Shown here: piece after piece, positions 1 through 15,371 of the stretch | Numbering within the stretch: position 1 is the first letter of the stretch | Layout: each line of letters begins with the position of its first letter | Assembly: GCF_001427305.1 (NCBI RefSeq) | Contig: NZ_LMFZ01000012.1 | Coordinates: 186,001-250,000, forward strand | DNA length: 64,000 bases | Source: Duganella sp. Root1480D1 | GTDB taxonomy: Bacteria > Pseudomonadota > Gammaproteobacteria > Burkholderiales > Burkholderiaceae_D | Direction of reading: 5' to 3' | Notes under the pieces: model-generated | Told to the model about the DNA's origin: nothing | The model's database searches: none | The model's input: the letters and a program-made list of their open reading frames with translations, nothing else | Position numbers and translations under genes: made by a program

Positions 1-2
1 CC

Positions 3-5326
<5,324 letters not shown>

Positions 5327-5428
5327 AACAGCGTTATGCCCAATCGATATACATGGCGATAAATTTCTCATATTTCTGAACTAGCTCGCCAAGATAGACT
5401 TGCCTTACCACTTCACTAACGAACAAAA

Positions 5429-6577
5429 ATGAAGATCACAAAACTGACCACCTACCGCATTCCACCGCGCTGGATGCTGCTCAAGATCGAAACCGACGAA
5501 GGAGTAGTCGGTTGGGGCGAACCGGTCATCGAAGGCAAGGCGCGCACGGTGGAAACCGCTGTCCACGAGTTCTCGCAATACCTGGTTGGCCAGGATCCGC
5601 GCCGCATCAACGACCTGTGGCAAGTCATGTACCGCGGCGGCTTTTACCGCGGCGGTGCCATCCTGATGAGCGCGATCGCCGGCATCGACCAGGCCCTGTG
5701 GGACATCAAGGGCAAGGCGCTCGGCGTTCCGGTGTACCAACTGCTGGGAGGCCTGGTACGCGACCGCATGAAAACCTATAGCTGGGTAGGCGGCGACCGC
5801 CCGGCCGACGTCATCGCCGGCATCAAGACCCTGCGCGAAGCAGGCTTCGATACCTTCAAGATGAACGGCACCGAGGAATTCGGCATCATCGAAAGCTCCG
5901 CTGCGGTGGACGCCGCCGTGGCCCGTATCGCGGAAATCCGCGAAGCCTTCGGCAGCCAGATCGAATTCGGCATCGACTTCCACGGCCGCGTCGCTGCGCC
6001 GATGGCCAAGGTGCTGCTGCGCGAGCTGGAACCTTACCGCCCCCTGTTCGTGGAAGAACCGGTACTGGCAGAGCAGGCCGAGTACTATCCGCGCCTGGCT
6101 GAAGCCACCTCGATCCCGCTGGCAGCCGGCGAACGCATGTTTTCGCGCTTCGAATTCAAGAACGTGTTCCAGGCCGGCGGCATCTCGATCGTGCAGCCCG
6201 ACCTGTCGCATGCCGGCGGCATTTCCGAATGCCTGAAGATTGCCGGCATGGCCGAAGCCTACGACATCGCCCTGGCCCCGCATTGCCCGCTCGGCCCGGT
6301 GGCACTGGCAGCCTGCCTGCATGTCGACTTCGTTTCGTACAACGCCGTGCTGCAGGAACAAAGCATGGGCATCCACTACAACAAGGGCGGCGAACTGCTC
6401 GACTACGTGGTGAACAAGGAAGACTTCAAGATCGAAAACGGCTACATCAAGCCGCTGCCGAAGCCTGGCCTGGGCGTGGTGATCGATGAGCAGCGCGTGA
6501 TTGAAGCCAGCCGCAATGCCCCCGACTGGAGCAATCCGCTGTGGCGCCACCCTGATGGCAGCGTAGCGGAATGGTAA
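5429..6577 (+). CDS. dgoD: D-galactonate dehydratase
   Basis: A 382-aa mandelate racemase/muconate lactonizing enzyme of the enolase superfamily. It dehydrates D-galactonate to 2-dehydro-3-deoxygalactonate in the De Ley-Doudoroff pathway. The metal ligand and acid D183-F-H185 is visible in GIDFHGR, the other two metal-ligand Glu residues sit in FVEEPVL and AGERMF, and the base His is in APHCPLG. The spacing matches E. coli DgoD closely. A 102-bp gap separates it from the GH35 gene, so it may have its own promoter. Its end overlaps dgoK by 7 bp, which places it first in a tightly packed catabolic operon. Confidence 0.95.
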   Translation: MKITKLTTYRIPPRWMLLKIETDEGVVGWGEPVIEGKARTVETAVHEFSQYLVGQDPRRINDLWQVMYRGGFYRGGAILMSAIAGIDQALWDIKGKALGVPVYQLLGGLVRDRMKTYSWVGGDRPADVIAGIKTLREAGFDTFKMNGTEEFGIIESSAAVDAAVARIAEIREAFGSQIEFGIDFHGRVAAPMAKVLLRELEPYRPLFVEEPVLAEQAEYYPRLAEATSIPLAAGERMFSRFEFKNVFQAGGISIVQPDLSHAGGISECLKIAGMAEAYDIALAPHCPLGPVALAACLHVDFVSYNAVLQEQSMGIHYNKGGELLDYVVNKEDFKIENGYIKPLPKPGLGVVIDEQRVIEASRNAPDWSNPLWRHPDGSVAEW

Positions 6578-7521
6578 GCGACGCCGCCACCACCAGCCTG
6601 CTCGGTCTTGACTGGGGCAGCACCAGCCTGCGCGCCTTCCTGCTCGGCCCTGGCGGCAAAGTGCTGGCGGAACGCAGCAACGCCAACGGCGCCTCCACCC
6701 TGTCCGGCGTCCCGGCTTTCGCAGCAGCGCTGGACGGCATAGCAGGCGACTGGCTGGCCGCGCATCCACGCTTGCCGGTACTGGCCTGCGGCATGGTGGG
6801 CAGCCAGCACGGCTGGCGCGACGTGCCTTACGCCGCCTGCCCCGCCAACGCTTCCGCCCTGGCCACCGGCATGCTGCCCAGCCCGGGCGCCGAAATCGCC
6901 ATCGTGCCGGGCATGCTGTATGACGACGGCGCCCTGCCGCCCGACTTGATGCGCGGCGAAGAAACCCAGGTGGTTGGCGCCCTGCAAATGCAGCCTGCGC
7001 TGCGCGAAGCCTCCTGCATCGTCCTGCCCGGCACCCATTCCAAATGGGCGCAGGTGAATGATGGGCGCCTGATGCGCTTCGCGACCCATATGACCGGCGA
7101 ACTGTTTGCTGTGCTGCGCACCCATTCGGTGCTGGGCCGCCTGATGGGCGATAGCGGAGCCTTCGCCGAACATGCCTTCGCCGCCGGCGTCGATGCTGCA
7201 CGCGACTACGGCCACCTCGGCATGAGCCACCAGGTATTCGCAGCACGCACCCTCGGCGTCACCGGCCGCGCGCCTGCCAGCGACCTGGCCGATTACCTTT
7301 CCGGCCTGCTGGTCGGCCACGAACTGCGCGCAGGCCTGGCCTGGCGCGACGCCGCCGGCCTGGCCAAGGCGCCGCTGGCTTTGGTCGGCAGCGCTGTGCT
7401 GTGCCAGCGCTATTCGCTCGCCCTGCAACGCTTCCAGGCAGCGCCGCCGCTGCTGCTCGATAACACCGCGCCCGCCGGCCTGTACCACCTGGCACGCGCC
7501 GCCGGCATGCTCAAGGATTGA
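6571..7521 (+). CDS. dgoK: 2-dehydro-3-deoxygalactonokinase
   Basis: A 316-aa sugar kinase of the DgoK family. It phosphorylates 2-dehydro-3-deoxygalactonate at O6. The N-terminal ATPase phosphate loop [12 protein letters not shown] and the later GTHSKWAQV segment are typical of the family, as is the length. The ATG lies 7 bp inside the end of dgoD, and the next gene starts 1 bp after its stop, so translation is probably coupled through the operon. The protein should be cytoplasmic. Confidence 0.93.
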   Translation: MVSDAATTSLLGLDWGSTSLRAFLLGPGGKVLAERSNANGASTLSGVPAFAAALDGIAGDWLAAHPRLPVLACGMVGSQHGWRDVPYAACPANASALATGMLPSPGAEIAIVPGMLYDDGALPPDLMRGEETQVVGALQMQPALREASCIVLPGTHSKWAQVNDGRLMRFATHMTGELFAVLRTHSVLGRLMGDSGAFAEHAFAAGVDAARDYGHLGMSHQVFAARTLGVTGRAPASDLADYLSGLLVGHELRAGLAWRDAAGLAKAPLALVGSAVLCQRYSLALQRFQAAPPLLLDNTAPAGLYHLARAAGMLKD

Positions 7522-7522
7522 A

Positions 7523-8176
7523 ATGAACGCTACCCCCTCCCCATTCGAATCCGCCTTCAAGGCGCTGCCACTGGTGGCTATCCTGCGCGGCGTCCAGCCG
7601 CACGAGGTGGAAGACATTGGCGCCGCCCTGTACGAAGCCGGCTTCCGCCTGATCGAAGTGCCGCTCAATTCACCCCAGCCGCTGGATTCCATTGCACGCC
7701 TGGCGCGCAGCCTTTCGGCCGATGCCGTGCTGGGCGCCGGCACAGTCCTCACTACCAGCGCGGTGCAGGACGTGCGCAATGCCGGCGGCGCACTGATCGT
7801 GATGCCGCATTCCGACACCGCCGTGATCCGCGCCGCCAAGGCCGCCGGCATGTACTGCGTGCCCGGTGCCGCCACGCCGACCGAAGCCTTTGCCGCAGCC
7901 CATGCCGGCGCCGATGCGCTCAAGCTGTTCCCGGCCGAACTGGTAACGCCAACCGTCATGCGCGCCATGCGCGCCGTGCTGCCGCCTGCCTTGCCGTTGC
8001 TGCCGGTCGGCGGCGTCACGCCTGGCAGCATGGCCACCTGGCGCGCCGCCGGCGCCACCGGCTTCGGTCTTGGTTCCGCGTTGTACCAGCCGGGCCTGGA
8101 TGCTGCCGCGGTAGCCGAACGCGCACGCGCCTTCGTCACCGCCTGGAGGCAGGATGGAACCGCGCGTCCAGCCTGA
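7523..8176 (+). CDS. dgoA: 2-dehydro-3-deoxy-6-phosphogalactonate aldolase
   Basis: A 217-aa class I aldolase of the KDPG/KDPGal family. It cleaves 2-dehydro-3-deoxy-6-phosphogalactonate to pyruvate and glyceraldehyde 3-phosphate. The catalytic Glu is in the RLIEVPLNSP strand and the Schiff-base Lys in DALKLFPAE. GAGTVL and PVGGVTPGSM form the phosphate-binding loops. It completes the sequence dgoD-dgoK-dgoA, and its 3' end overlaps the lactonase gene by 23 bp. Confidence 0.94.
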   Translation: MNATPSPFESAFKALPLVAILRGVQPHEVEDIGAALYEAGFRLIEVPLNSPQPLDSIARLARSLSADAVLGAGTVLTTSAVQDVRNAGGALIVMPHSDTAVIRAAKAAGMYCVPGAATPTEAFAAAHAGADALKLFPAELVTPTVMRAMRAVLPPALPLLPVGGVTPGSMATWRAAGATGFGLGSALYQPGLDAAAVAERARAFVTAWRQDGTARPA

Positions 8177-9023
8177 AACCCTGCTCCCCTCCGCCCTCAT
8201 AGGCTCCGTGCTCTGGCATGACGGCTGCTGGTGGTGGAGCGACGCCGCCACCCCGGCCCTGAAGGCCTGGCGCGGCAAGGGGCAGCCGGAGAACAGCCGC
8301 CTGCCCGAACACCTTGCGGCATTCGCCTTCTGCCGCAGCGGCAAGCTGCTGCTTGGCCTCGACAAATGGCTATACCTGGCCGAGCGCACCCCGCCCGGCG
8401 CCCTGAAATTGGCGCGCCGCCTGCCCCTGGCGGTTGCCGCCGTCGACCCGGCGGAAGCGCGCACCCGCATCAGCGACGGCTGCGCCGACCGCCACGGCAA
8501 TTTCGTCCTCGGCACTGCCAACCTGAATCCCGACTCGCCGCCGATCGGCAGCTTCTACCAGTATTCGCAGCATTCCGGCTTGCGCCGCCTGGCGCTACCC
8601 ACCGTCACTGCCGCGCACGGCATAGGCTTCAGCCCCAATGGCGGCACCCTGTATTTCGCCAGCAGCGACGGATACGAAATACTGGAAACTACTTACGACC
8701 CGGTTCGCGCCGAAGTGGGTAGAATCAGACGGTTCGCCAGCCTGGGCGATGCCCGCATTGGCGGCCTCACGCTCGATGCCGCTGGCAATGTCTGGATCGC
8801 CGTGCGCGAAGAGGGACGGCGCGGCCGCCTGGCGCAATTCACGTCTGGCGGCGCACTGCTGCGCGAGCTGCCGTTGTCGGCGACGCAACCATCGCGGCCT
8901 GCCTTCGGCGGGATGCATATGGAACAATTGGCTGCAGGCGCCCTCGATGGCGGCTTGCACACCATGGAGATAACCGGCGTGCAGGGATTGGCCCCGTCCC
9001 TGTTTGACGACGCCGCTGATTGA
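8154..9023 (+). CDS. SMP-30/gluconolactonase-family lactonase, probably galactonolactonase
   Basis: A 289-aa six-bladed beta-propeller of the SMP-30/gluconolactonase/LRE family. DGCADRHGNFVLGT and GIGFSPNGGTLYFASS carry the metal-site and propeller motifs expected of these calcium- or zinc-dependent lactonases. From its place behind dgoD, dgoK and dgoA I infer that it opens D-galactono-1,4-lactone to galactonate. No galactose dehydrogenase is visible in the window, so the oxidation step must be encoded elsewhere. There is no signal peptide, so it should be cytoplasmic. The 5' end lies inside dgoA. Confidence 0.87.
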   Translation: MEPRVQPETLLPSALIGSVLWHDGCWWWSDAATPALKAWRGKGQPENSRLPEHLAAFAFCRSGKLLLGLDKWLYLAERTPPGALKLARRLPLAVAAVDPAEARTRISDGCADRHGNFVLGTANLNPDSPPIGSFYQYSQHSGLRRLALPTVTAAHGIGFSPNGGTLYFASSDGYEILETTYDPVRAEVGRIRRFASLGDARIGGLTLDAAGNVWIAVREEGRRGRLAQFTSGGALLRELPLSATQPSRPAFGGMHMEQLAAGALDGGLHTMEITGVQGLAPSLFDDAAD

Positions 9024-9055
9024 CGCTGCGGGGGAGCGGCCCTATTATTGTCCGC

Positions 9056-10003
9056 ATGTCAGATCCACGCTCGGACCGATTCGTAAGGTCCCACCTGAAA
9101 ACGCGCCACCTGGTGCTATTGGTCGAATTGGGCCGGCACCGCTCGATCCTGCATGCAGCACAGGCGGCAAACCTCACCCAGCCCGCGGCATCGAAGCTTC
9201 TGGGCGAGATTGAACACGCGCTGAATGTGCAGTTGTTCGAGCGCTTGCCGCGCGGCGTGGTGCCGACGTGGTACGGCGAAGTGATGATACGGCGTGCCGG
9301 CACTGCCTTGGCGGAAATGGATGCGGCGCACCAGGAAGTGATGGAGCTGGTCTCCGGCCTTTCCGGCCGCGTCTCCATCGGCACCGTGCTGACGCCTTCC
9401 GCCGGCCTGGTCACTGACGCCGTCAAGCTACTGAAGAACCGGACTGCCAAGGTACAGGTGTCGATCACGGTCGACACCTCGAAAATCCTGGTCGATCGCA
9501 TGCGCGCAGGCGAATTCGACCTGGTGATCGGGCGCCTGCTCGATTCCAACGTCGCCTCCGAATTTAATTTCGAGCCGCTCACCGACGAACCGCATAGCCT
9601 GATCGCTGCCGCCGACCATCCTTTCGTGGGACGCAAGGACCTGCAATTGGCAGACCTGGCGCGCGAGCCCTGGGTGCTGCCGCCGGCCGGCAGTATCCTG
9701 CGCGACCGCCTGACATCGATGTTCCTGTCGCAAGGCCTGGAGCCGCCGACCGAAGTCGTGGAGACGCTGGCCATGCCGGTGGTGGTCAACCTGCTGCCTG
9801 GCAGCCGCATGGTTGCGGCCATGCCGGAAGAAACCGTGCGCCCCTACCTGGACGCGGGCCTCTTGGCCGTGCTGCCCTGGGACCTGGGCCTGCGCATGGA
9901 CATGTACGGCATTGTCACGCGCAAGCGCCACCGCCTGTCGCCGGGCGCGGAGGCCATGCTGGCGGCACTGCGCGACGCGGCGCAGGCGCGCTACCGGCGC
10001 TAG
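9056..10003 (+). CDS. LysR-family regulator (GbpR-like), likely controls the galactonate/galactan genes
   Basis: A LysR-type activator of about 315 aa. The N-terminal winged helix (LKTRHLVLLVELGRHRS, then AANLTQPAASKLLGEIE) is followed by a periplasmic-binding-protein-like effector domain starting near residue 95. I chose the ATG at 9056. An in-frame TTG at 9020 would add 12 residues, but neither start has a strong ribosome binding site. The gene follows the lactonase by 32 bp and ends 6 bp from the converging DUF2264 gene. Position and similarity to GbpR/galactose-type regulators suggest that it senses a galactose or galactonate intermediate. The target sites are not established. Confidence 0.85.
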   Translation: MSDPRSDRFVRSHLKTRHLVLLVELGRHRSILHAAQAANLTQPAASKLLGEIEHALNVQLFERLPRGVVPTWYGEVMIRRAGTALAEMDAAHQEVMELVSGLSGRVSIGTVLTPSAGLVTDAVKLLKNRTAKVQVSITVDTSKILVDRMRAGEFDLVIGRLLDSNVASEFNFEPLTDEPHSLIAAADHPFVGRKDLQLADLAREPWVLPPAGSILRDRLTSMFLSQGLEPPTEVVETLAMPVVVNLLPGSRMVAAMPEETVRPYLDAGLLAVLPWDLGLRMDMYGIVTRKRHRLSPGAEAMLAALRDAAQARYRR

Positions 10004-10009
10004 CCCCTT

Positions 10010-11290
10010 TCAATAACTGACGTGGTAATCCTTCGGGAATTTCTTGCCCCCGAAGGCCTTCTTCTGCGTCCAGTCCTGCGCCGGCGAAGTCCAATAGGAA
10101 TCGTCGGCCGGCAGCCCCAGCGCCAGGAAGCTCGACGCGGCGATATACATGCTGCCATTGTTCGAGTACCAGTCGCCCAGCTCCGGCTGGTGGCCCGCAA
10201 AGCCGATGGTCAGGTAGCCATCCTTCGTGAAATTGCCCGGCTCCGACCAGATCGCCTTGTGCACGCTCGCCAGCGCCGCGCGCACCTGCCCTTCCGGCAG
10301 GCTGGCCGGCAACTGCTTGCGCCAGGCCAGCAGCGCCAGCGGCTGGAAGGCCGCCGTGCGATAAGTCAGCGAGCGGCCAATCGGAGGGAATGTTCCCTGC
10401 GGCGAGATAAAGCGCTCCAGGTGCTCGCCGTAGCGCTGCATGCGTTTCTGCGCCTGGGCCAGCAAATCGGCTGGCTTGCCGTTCCAGAACGGGCCATTTG
10501 CCTTCGCCAGCACTTCCAGGATTTCCACCAGCATCGGGTACATCACGAAGGAATTGTAGTAGTCGAAGTGGAAGGCTTCACCATCCTTGATCCAGCCATC
10601 GCCCACATACCATTCATTGACTTTACGGATCGCCACGTTCATGCGCATCGGGTCGTACTGTTCGCCGATGGATAGCAGGAAGGCTTCGTTCATGGCCGCG
10701 AACAGCATCCAGTTGATGTATGGCGGCTCGATGCGCCGCAAGCTCTTGACTTCGTCGACGATGCGCTGCCTGGTGGTCGCGTCCAACGGCTCCCACAACG
10801 CTTTGGGCGCACGCATCAGCGCATTGGTGAAATAGGCGGAGTCCACCAGCGTCTGGCCCGGCCCCTTCCACAACAGGTAGTCCGGCGATTTAGGATCGAC
10901 CGAGTTGGTGTAGCTTTGCAGCGCCTGTTCGCGCAGCCGCTTGCGCGTGCGGCCTTCCGCGCTGTCATCGTCCGGAAGCGCCAGCCAGGGCGCCACGCCG
11001 GCAATCAGGCGGCCGAAGCATTCCAGGTAGGCCACGCCTGGATCGCGGCCGTCCCAGGTAGGGCTGAGCTCCAATGCGAATTTCTTTTTCAGCTCGCCCC
11101 TGGCCATGTTTGCCAGCACTGGATCGGCCATCTTTTGCAGCAGGCCGACCATATAGGCGCGGTCGCCGCCAGGCGCTCCCGCTGCGGCGCCCGCAGCCGC
11201 GCCGGCCGACAGAGCAACCGCAGGCGAGGCGGCAGCGGCTGCCGCCGCGCCTCCCGCCAGCACGCCGCGCATGAATTTTCTTCGTTCCAT
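10010..11290 (-). CDS. DUF2264 protein, Tat-exported, polysaccharide-locus enzyme candidate
   Basis: A 426-aa DUF2264 (PF10022) protein. The frame is open further upstream, but the ATG at 11288-11290 has a GGGGGCAG purine run ahead of it and gives a twin-arginine signal (MERRKFMRGVLAGGAAA), so I start there. DUF2264 proteins look like (alpha/alpha)6 toroid proteins and are often found beside GH88/GH105 enzymes in pectin and ulvan loci. Their reaction is not firmly established. It is the last gene of the minus-strand operon, 13 bp after the GH105 stop, and converges with the LysR gene. Confidence 0.86.
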   Translation of the reverse strand: MERRKFMRGVLAGGAAAAAAASPAVALSAGAAAGAAAGAPGGDRAYMVGLLQKMADPVLANMARGELKKKFALELSPTWDGRDPGVAYLECFGRLIAGVAPWLALPDDDSAEGRTRKRLREQALQSYTNSVDPKSPDYLLWKGPGQTLVDSAYFTNALMRAPKALWEPLDATTRQRIVDEVKSLRRIEPPYINWMLFAAMNEAFLLSIGEQYDPMRMNVAIRKVNEWYVGDGWIKDGEAFHFDYYNSFVMYPMLVEILEVLAKANGPFWNGKPADLLAQAQKRMQRYGEHLERFISPQGTFPPIGRSLTYRTAAFQPLALLAWRKQLPASLPEGQVRAALASVHKAIWSEPGNFTKDGYLTIGFAGHQPELGDWYSNNGSMYIAASSFLALGLPADDSYWTSPAQDWTQKKAFGGKKFPKDYHVSY

Positions 11291-11303
11291 CCTGCTGCCC
11301 CCT

Positions 11304-12434
11304 TTATTTGTTCTTGTCGATGTAGCGCACCATTTCGGCTGCCGCCAGCAGGTAGGCGCCGACGCCGAAGTGCGAGGTTGAATTCCGATCGACCACTTGT
11401 CCCGGAATGGCGCGATCGCCGATCGGCTGCACATAGCCGATCTTCCCGTCCGGCTGCAAGGCAGTGCTAGTCAGGTAGCCCCAGCCCTTGAGCGCGACCG
11501 GCGCATACTCGGTCCGGTCCAGCAGACCATTATTGATGCCCCACAGGTAGCCGTATGTGAAGAACGCCGTGCCGCTGGTCTCAGGTCCCGGAGCATGCTG
11601 CGGATCGAGCAGGCTGCGCGTCCAGTAGCCCTGCTCCTGTTGCGCCTTTTTCAGCGCTGCTGCCATGCCCTGGAACTTGCGCACGTATTCCTCGCGGTGC
11701 GGGGCGTCTTTCGGCAATTCGTGCAGCACCTTCGCCAACCCCGCAAATACCCAGCCATCCCCGCGTGCCCAGAAGTCCTTGCGGCCGTTGATGCTCTTGT
11801 GCGCCGGGTATACGTAGCGCGCATCGCGGTAATACAGCTTCTCATCCTGGTCGTACATGATGCTGTTCGAGTACTGGAAATACTCGTGCAGCTTTTCCAG
11901 GTACTGCGGGTTGCCGCTAATGTTGTACAACTTGGTCATCACCGGCATCACCATATACAAGCCATCCGCCCACCACCAGTAATCGTTGCGCGGGGTGGAC
12001 ATCTGGTATTCCATCACCTCCCGGGCGCGAGCGATGCGGGCCGGATCCTTGTCGAGCTGGTAGAGATCCGCGTAAGTCTGGAAGCAGATCTGCCAGTCGC
12101 CAAACAGCACATGGTCGTCGGTCTCGCCATAGGTCAGCTTCCACTGGCTCCTGTCGGTGGATTTCGCGCCCTGCCACTGGTTATGCTGCGCCCACTCCAG
12201 CGAGTACTTCAGGTAAGCCTGGTTGCCGGTGATGCGGTAAGCCTCCATATTGCCGGTATGGTAGGCCGCCACGTTCCAGAACGACCACTCCTTCGCCGGC
12301 GTCCTGGCTTGCCAATAGGTGTTGACCTTGTCGATGATGCCGACGACTTCCTGCCGCTGCGGCAGCGGCGGCGTGGAAGCGCAGCCGCCCAAGGCGGCCA
12401 ACAACACGATCAGTGCCGAATGTATCAACTTCAT
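11304..12434 (-). CDS. GH105 (GH88-like) unsaturated uronyl hydrolase, lipoprotein
   Basis: A 376-aa enzyme of the GH88/GH105 (alpha/alpha)6 barrel group, which removes the 4,5-unsaturated uronic acid left by polysaccharide lyases. YWWWADGLYMVMP carries the catalytic Asp region, and FWARGDGWVFAGL and ETSGTAFFTYGY are further family motifs. The N-terminus is a lipoprotein signal with lipobox LGGC at about residue 18, so it should be anchored in a membrane facing the periplasm. It sits 17 bp after the TonB receptor. Whether the preferred substrate is rhamnogalacturonan-derived or a different glycan cannot be told from sequence alone. Confidence 0.9.
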   Translation of the reverse strand: MKLIHSALIVLLAALGGCASTPPLPQRQEVVGIIDKVNTYWQARTPAKEWSFWNVAAYHTGNMEAYRITGNQAYLKYSLEWAQHNQWQGAKSTDRSQWKLTYGETDDHVLFGDWQICFQTYADLYQLDKDPARIARAREVMEYQMSTPRNDYWWWADGLYMVMPVMTKLYNISGNPQYLEKLHEYFQYSNSIMYDQDEKLYYRDARYVYPAHKSINGRKDFWARGDGWVFAGLAKVLHELPKDAPHREEYVRKFQGMAAALKKAQQEQGYWTRSLLDPQHAPGPETSGTAFFTYGYLWGINNGLLDRTEYAPVALKGWGYLTSTALQPDGKIGYVQPIGDRAIPGQVVDRNSTSHFGVGAYLLAAAEMVRYIDKNK

Positions 12435-12451
12435 ATTTTCGAGCCCCTTTG

Positions 12452-15343
12452 TTACAGCTTGCCGCGCAGGCCGATCTTGATGGTCCGGCCGTCATACTTC
12501 GCGTAGTCCATGCGGGTTTTCTTGCCGCTGCCGTACTGGCCGGTGGCATCCTCGAAGTAGTCATACGACAGGGTATTCGACAGGTTCAGCGCATCCAGTC
12601 GAAGTTCCAGGTTGTCGTTGATCTTGTAGCTGATATTCCCATCCAGGTAACCGCGTGCCGCGCGCCAGCGGATCAGGTCATCGCCGTTATTCTTCGGATT
12701 GTCCCCATGCAGGCTGCGTCCCTTGTAGTTATAGGAGAAGCGAACCGCCCAAGGGCCGGTCTCATAATAGGCAGTGGTGCTGTAAGCATACTTCGGCACC
12801 GAGTTGACCTCGATTTCCTTGCCCGCGTTGGTAATCCACTTCTGGCTGTTGAAGGGGTCGATGTGGGTGTAGCTGGCCAGCATGCCGAAGCCCTTGTATG
12901 GCGCCGGCAGGAAGTCGAAGTCCTGCTGGTACGACAGCTCGTAGCCCTTCAACACCTGGCGGCCGGCATTGCTGTAGGTGCGCAAGGTCATCGGCAGGTT
13001 CGGGTCCACGCGGCCGTCCGGGCCGTAGAAGATCGCGCCCATCGCGGTATCCGGCAAGCCCAATGCGCCAAAGGTGGTCTGGGTCGTGCTGGACACGGTG
13101 GCATCGGTCAGTACCTTGCGGAAGTACGCTGCCGACAGCAGGCTGCCCTTGCGGAAGTACCATTCCAGACTGGTGTCCATATTCTTCGACTGCTGCGGGC
13201 GCAGGTTCGGGTTGCCCGCCGTGGCCGAATTATCGAATGGATTCGGCACCACGGTCTGCGCGGCGATGATCGAGAGCGAAGCACGCGAAATCGTTTTGCC
13301 GAAGGACGCGCGCCACATCAGGTCCTCCGTCACGTCGAAGGCGCCGCTGACTGCCGGCAGCATATTGTGGTACGAGCCATTTTCCTGGTTAGGCTGGTAG
13401 GTACCGCCCGCGCCGGTTTTCTTGAAGTTGTCGATATCGAGCTCGGTGCGGGAATAGCGCACGCCGGCATTGATCCGCAAGCCATGTCCCAGCACCTCGC
13501 CTTTGAAGTCGGACTGCACAAAGCCCGAAGTCACCTTTTCCGTCGCGGTGAAGCTTTGCGCCGGCGTGAACGTGGCTTCGGTGTTGTAGGCCAGCGGGTC
13601 GAAGGTCGAGTAGGTGTAGTTGCGCGTGAAGGTGCCGAAGCGGTGCGGCCAGCCGTCTCCCATGTCCAGGTTGCTGATCGGCAGGTCGAACACCATGCCC
13701 TGGCGCAGGCCGGCGTTGCCCATGCTATTCAGCTTGGTCGTCATGTCCGACGTAGCATTGCGCTTGTGGACGCCCTTCTCGGTTTCCACGTACACCAGGC
13801 CCGTTTTCAGGTGGCCGGTCCAGTCGCCCCACAGCTTATAGTCCCAGTCCGCGATCACGCGGCCCTGGCGGCCACGATCGGTTTCCCGCGTCAGGCCGGT
13901 GCCGATGCCAAAGCCGGAGTAATTGGCCGGGTTCAGGTAATCGCTGGTCGAAGAGAGCGATGGATATACGTGGTCGCTGCCGTAGTCGATGGTCGAAGTA
14001 ATGCCGAAAATCTGGCCGGACAAGGTGTCCTGGTAGCTTTGCGCCTTACTGCTATTGGCGCTCAGCTGCGCGGTCAGCGCCAGCCTGTCCGTGGCCTTCC
14101 AGTTCGCGTTCAGCGCCGCATAGCTGAACTTCGTTTCGTCCTCGCTGTAGGTGACGCCGCTGCTGTAGGAGGTATTGCCGAAGGTGCCGGTCAACAGGTT
14201 TGAACCGGGGTCGATGTGGACGTTGATCGGCACCAGTCCATTATGACCGGCGGTGCCGGGCGGCGCACTCGGGTTGGTGGTCTTGCTGTTGCGGATCAGG
14301 ATGCCGTAATACAGTTCGTCGCGCGAGTTTTTCAGCTTGGAGTACATGGTATCGAGGCTGATATTCAGCCGGTCATCCTTGTACTGCAACGAGGATACCA
14401 GCCCGTCGCGGCTGCGGTCATTGGAAGAACCGTAGAAGCGGTAGATGCGCGGCAGCAGCGCATTGTCCACCTGGTCGCGCGTGTAGCCGGACAGGTTGGC
14501 GCGCGGATCGTCGTAGTCGAGCTGCATCGCGAAGTTGCCCTGCACAGGAGTCTTGCTGCCGCGTGCCGAGCTGTTATAGCCGCCGGTCGCCTCGAAGCCG
14601 GAGCGGTTGTTCATCGCCTTCGAATGCGCACCGCCGACCAGGAAACCCCAGTTGCCCCAGGTTTTCGAGAACAGGCCGAAGGCAGCCGGATCGGTCTTCT
14701 CGGACATGGTGTTGTACGCAGCCGTTACCGAATACCGCACCGCGCCTTTGGGATTGTCGAACGGGCGTGGCGACTGCAGGTCCACCACGCCGCCCATGCC
14801 GCCTTCCGGCAATTCGGCCAGTGGCGACTTGAAGAAGTCGACGCGGCCAAACAGTTCGGACGCGAACACATCATAGTTGAAGCCGCGCGCTGCGTTGCCG
14901 ATGGAACCAGTACTGGTGGTATTCACCGGCGCCCCGTTCAGGGTGGTGACGGAATACTCGGTCGGCAAGCCGCGGATCGAGATGCGCTGTCCCTCGGCCG
15001 AGCTTTCATCGCGGTTCAGGATAATGCCGGGCACGCGCTGCAGCGATTCCGCCACATTCGATTCGGGGAACTTGCCGATATCTTCCGCAACGATGGAATC
15101 GCGCACGCCAATCGCCTGGGCTTTCAGGTTCAAGGCCTTCTGCAGGCTGGAACGGAATCCCGTCACCACCACGGTATTCGCCGCATCCACGTTGGCGGCA
15201 ACATCGCCCGATGCAGCCGCCGCAGGTGCAGCCGGTGCTGCTGGAGTCACCGGTGCTTCTGCCGCTTCCTGCGCCATGGCCCCAGTGCCATATGCGGCAG
15301 CCAATGCCAATGGCACCAGCGTTGCCAGTACTTTCTTCCTCAT
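12452..15343 (-). CDS. TonB-dependent receptor (Caulobacter-type carbohydrate transporter)
   Basis: A 963-aa outer-membrane receptor that would import oligosaccharides using TonB energy. The signal peptide runs to about AMAQ (residue 25), followed by an Ala/Pro-rich linker. A TonB-box-like stretch, NTVVVTGFRSSL, starts near residue 55. The plug domain contains FPESNVAESLQRVPGI and RISIRGLPTEYSVTTLNG, and the remainder is a 22-strand-type barrel. The start has GGAG 8 bases upstream. It lies between the BNR protein and the GH105 enzyme in one operon, which points to a glycan rather than an iron substrate. The final residues are GKL rather than the usual terminal aromatic, which is slightly unusual. 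Confidence 0.92.
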   Translation of the reverse strand: MRKKVLATLVPLALAAAYGTGAMAQEAAEAPVTPAAPAAPAAAASGDVAANVDAANTVVVTGFRSSLQKALNLKAQAIGVRDSIVAEDIGKFPESNVAESLQRVPGIILNRDESSAEGQRISIRGLPTEYSVTTLNGAPVNTTSTGSIGNAARGFNYDVFASELFGRVDFFKSPLAELPEGGMGGVVDLQSPRPFDNPKGAVRYSVTAAYNTMSEKTDPAAFGLFSKTWGNWGFLVGGAHSKAMNNRSGFEATGGYNSSARGSKTPVQGNFAMQLDYDDPRANLSGYTRDQVDNALLPRIYRFYGSSNDRSRDGLVSSLQYKDDRLNISLDTMYSKLKNSRDELYYGILIRNSKTTNPSAPPGTAGHNGLVPINVHIDPGSNLLTGTFGNTSYSSGVTYSEDETKFSYAALNANWKATDRLALTAQLSANSSKAQSYQDTLSGQIFGITSTIDYGSDHVYPSLSSTSDYLNPANYSGFGIGTGLTRETDRGRQGRVIADWDYKLWGDWTGHLKTGLVYVETEKGVHKRNATSDMTTKLNSMGNAGLRQGMVFDLPISNLDMGDGWPHRFGTFTRNYTYSTFDPLAYNTEATFTPAQSFTATEKVTSGFVQSDFKGEVLGHGLRINAGVRYSRTELDIDNFKKTGAGGTYQPNQENGSYHNMLPAVSGAFDVTEDLMWRASFGKTISRASLSIIAAQTVVPNPFDNSATAGNPNLRPQQSKNMDTSLEWYFRKGSLLSAAYFRKVLTDATVSSTTQTTFGALGLPDTAMGAIFYGPDGRVDPNLPMTLRTYSNAGRQVLKGYELSYQQDFDFLPAPYKGFGMLASYTHIDPFNSQKWITNAGKEIEVNSVPKYAYSTTAYYETGPWAVRFSYNYKGRSLHGDNPKNNGDDLIRWRAARGYLDGNISYKINDNLELRLDALNLSNTLSYDYFEDATGQYGSGKKTRMDYAKYDGRTIKIGLRGKL

Positions 15344-15371
15344 TTTTATGTCTCCATTTTTGACTTCTTAT

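Noticed and set aside
5405..7246. 613-codon minus-strand frame
   Set aside because: Antisense to dgoD and dgoK; low-complexity Arg/Pro/Ala start, no recognisable domain.
12413..14203. 596-codon plus-strand frame
   Set aside because: It lies fully antisense to the TonB receptor gene. Long antisense frames are expected in high-GC DNA, and the translation has no family resemblance.
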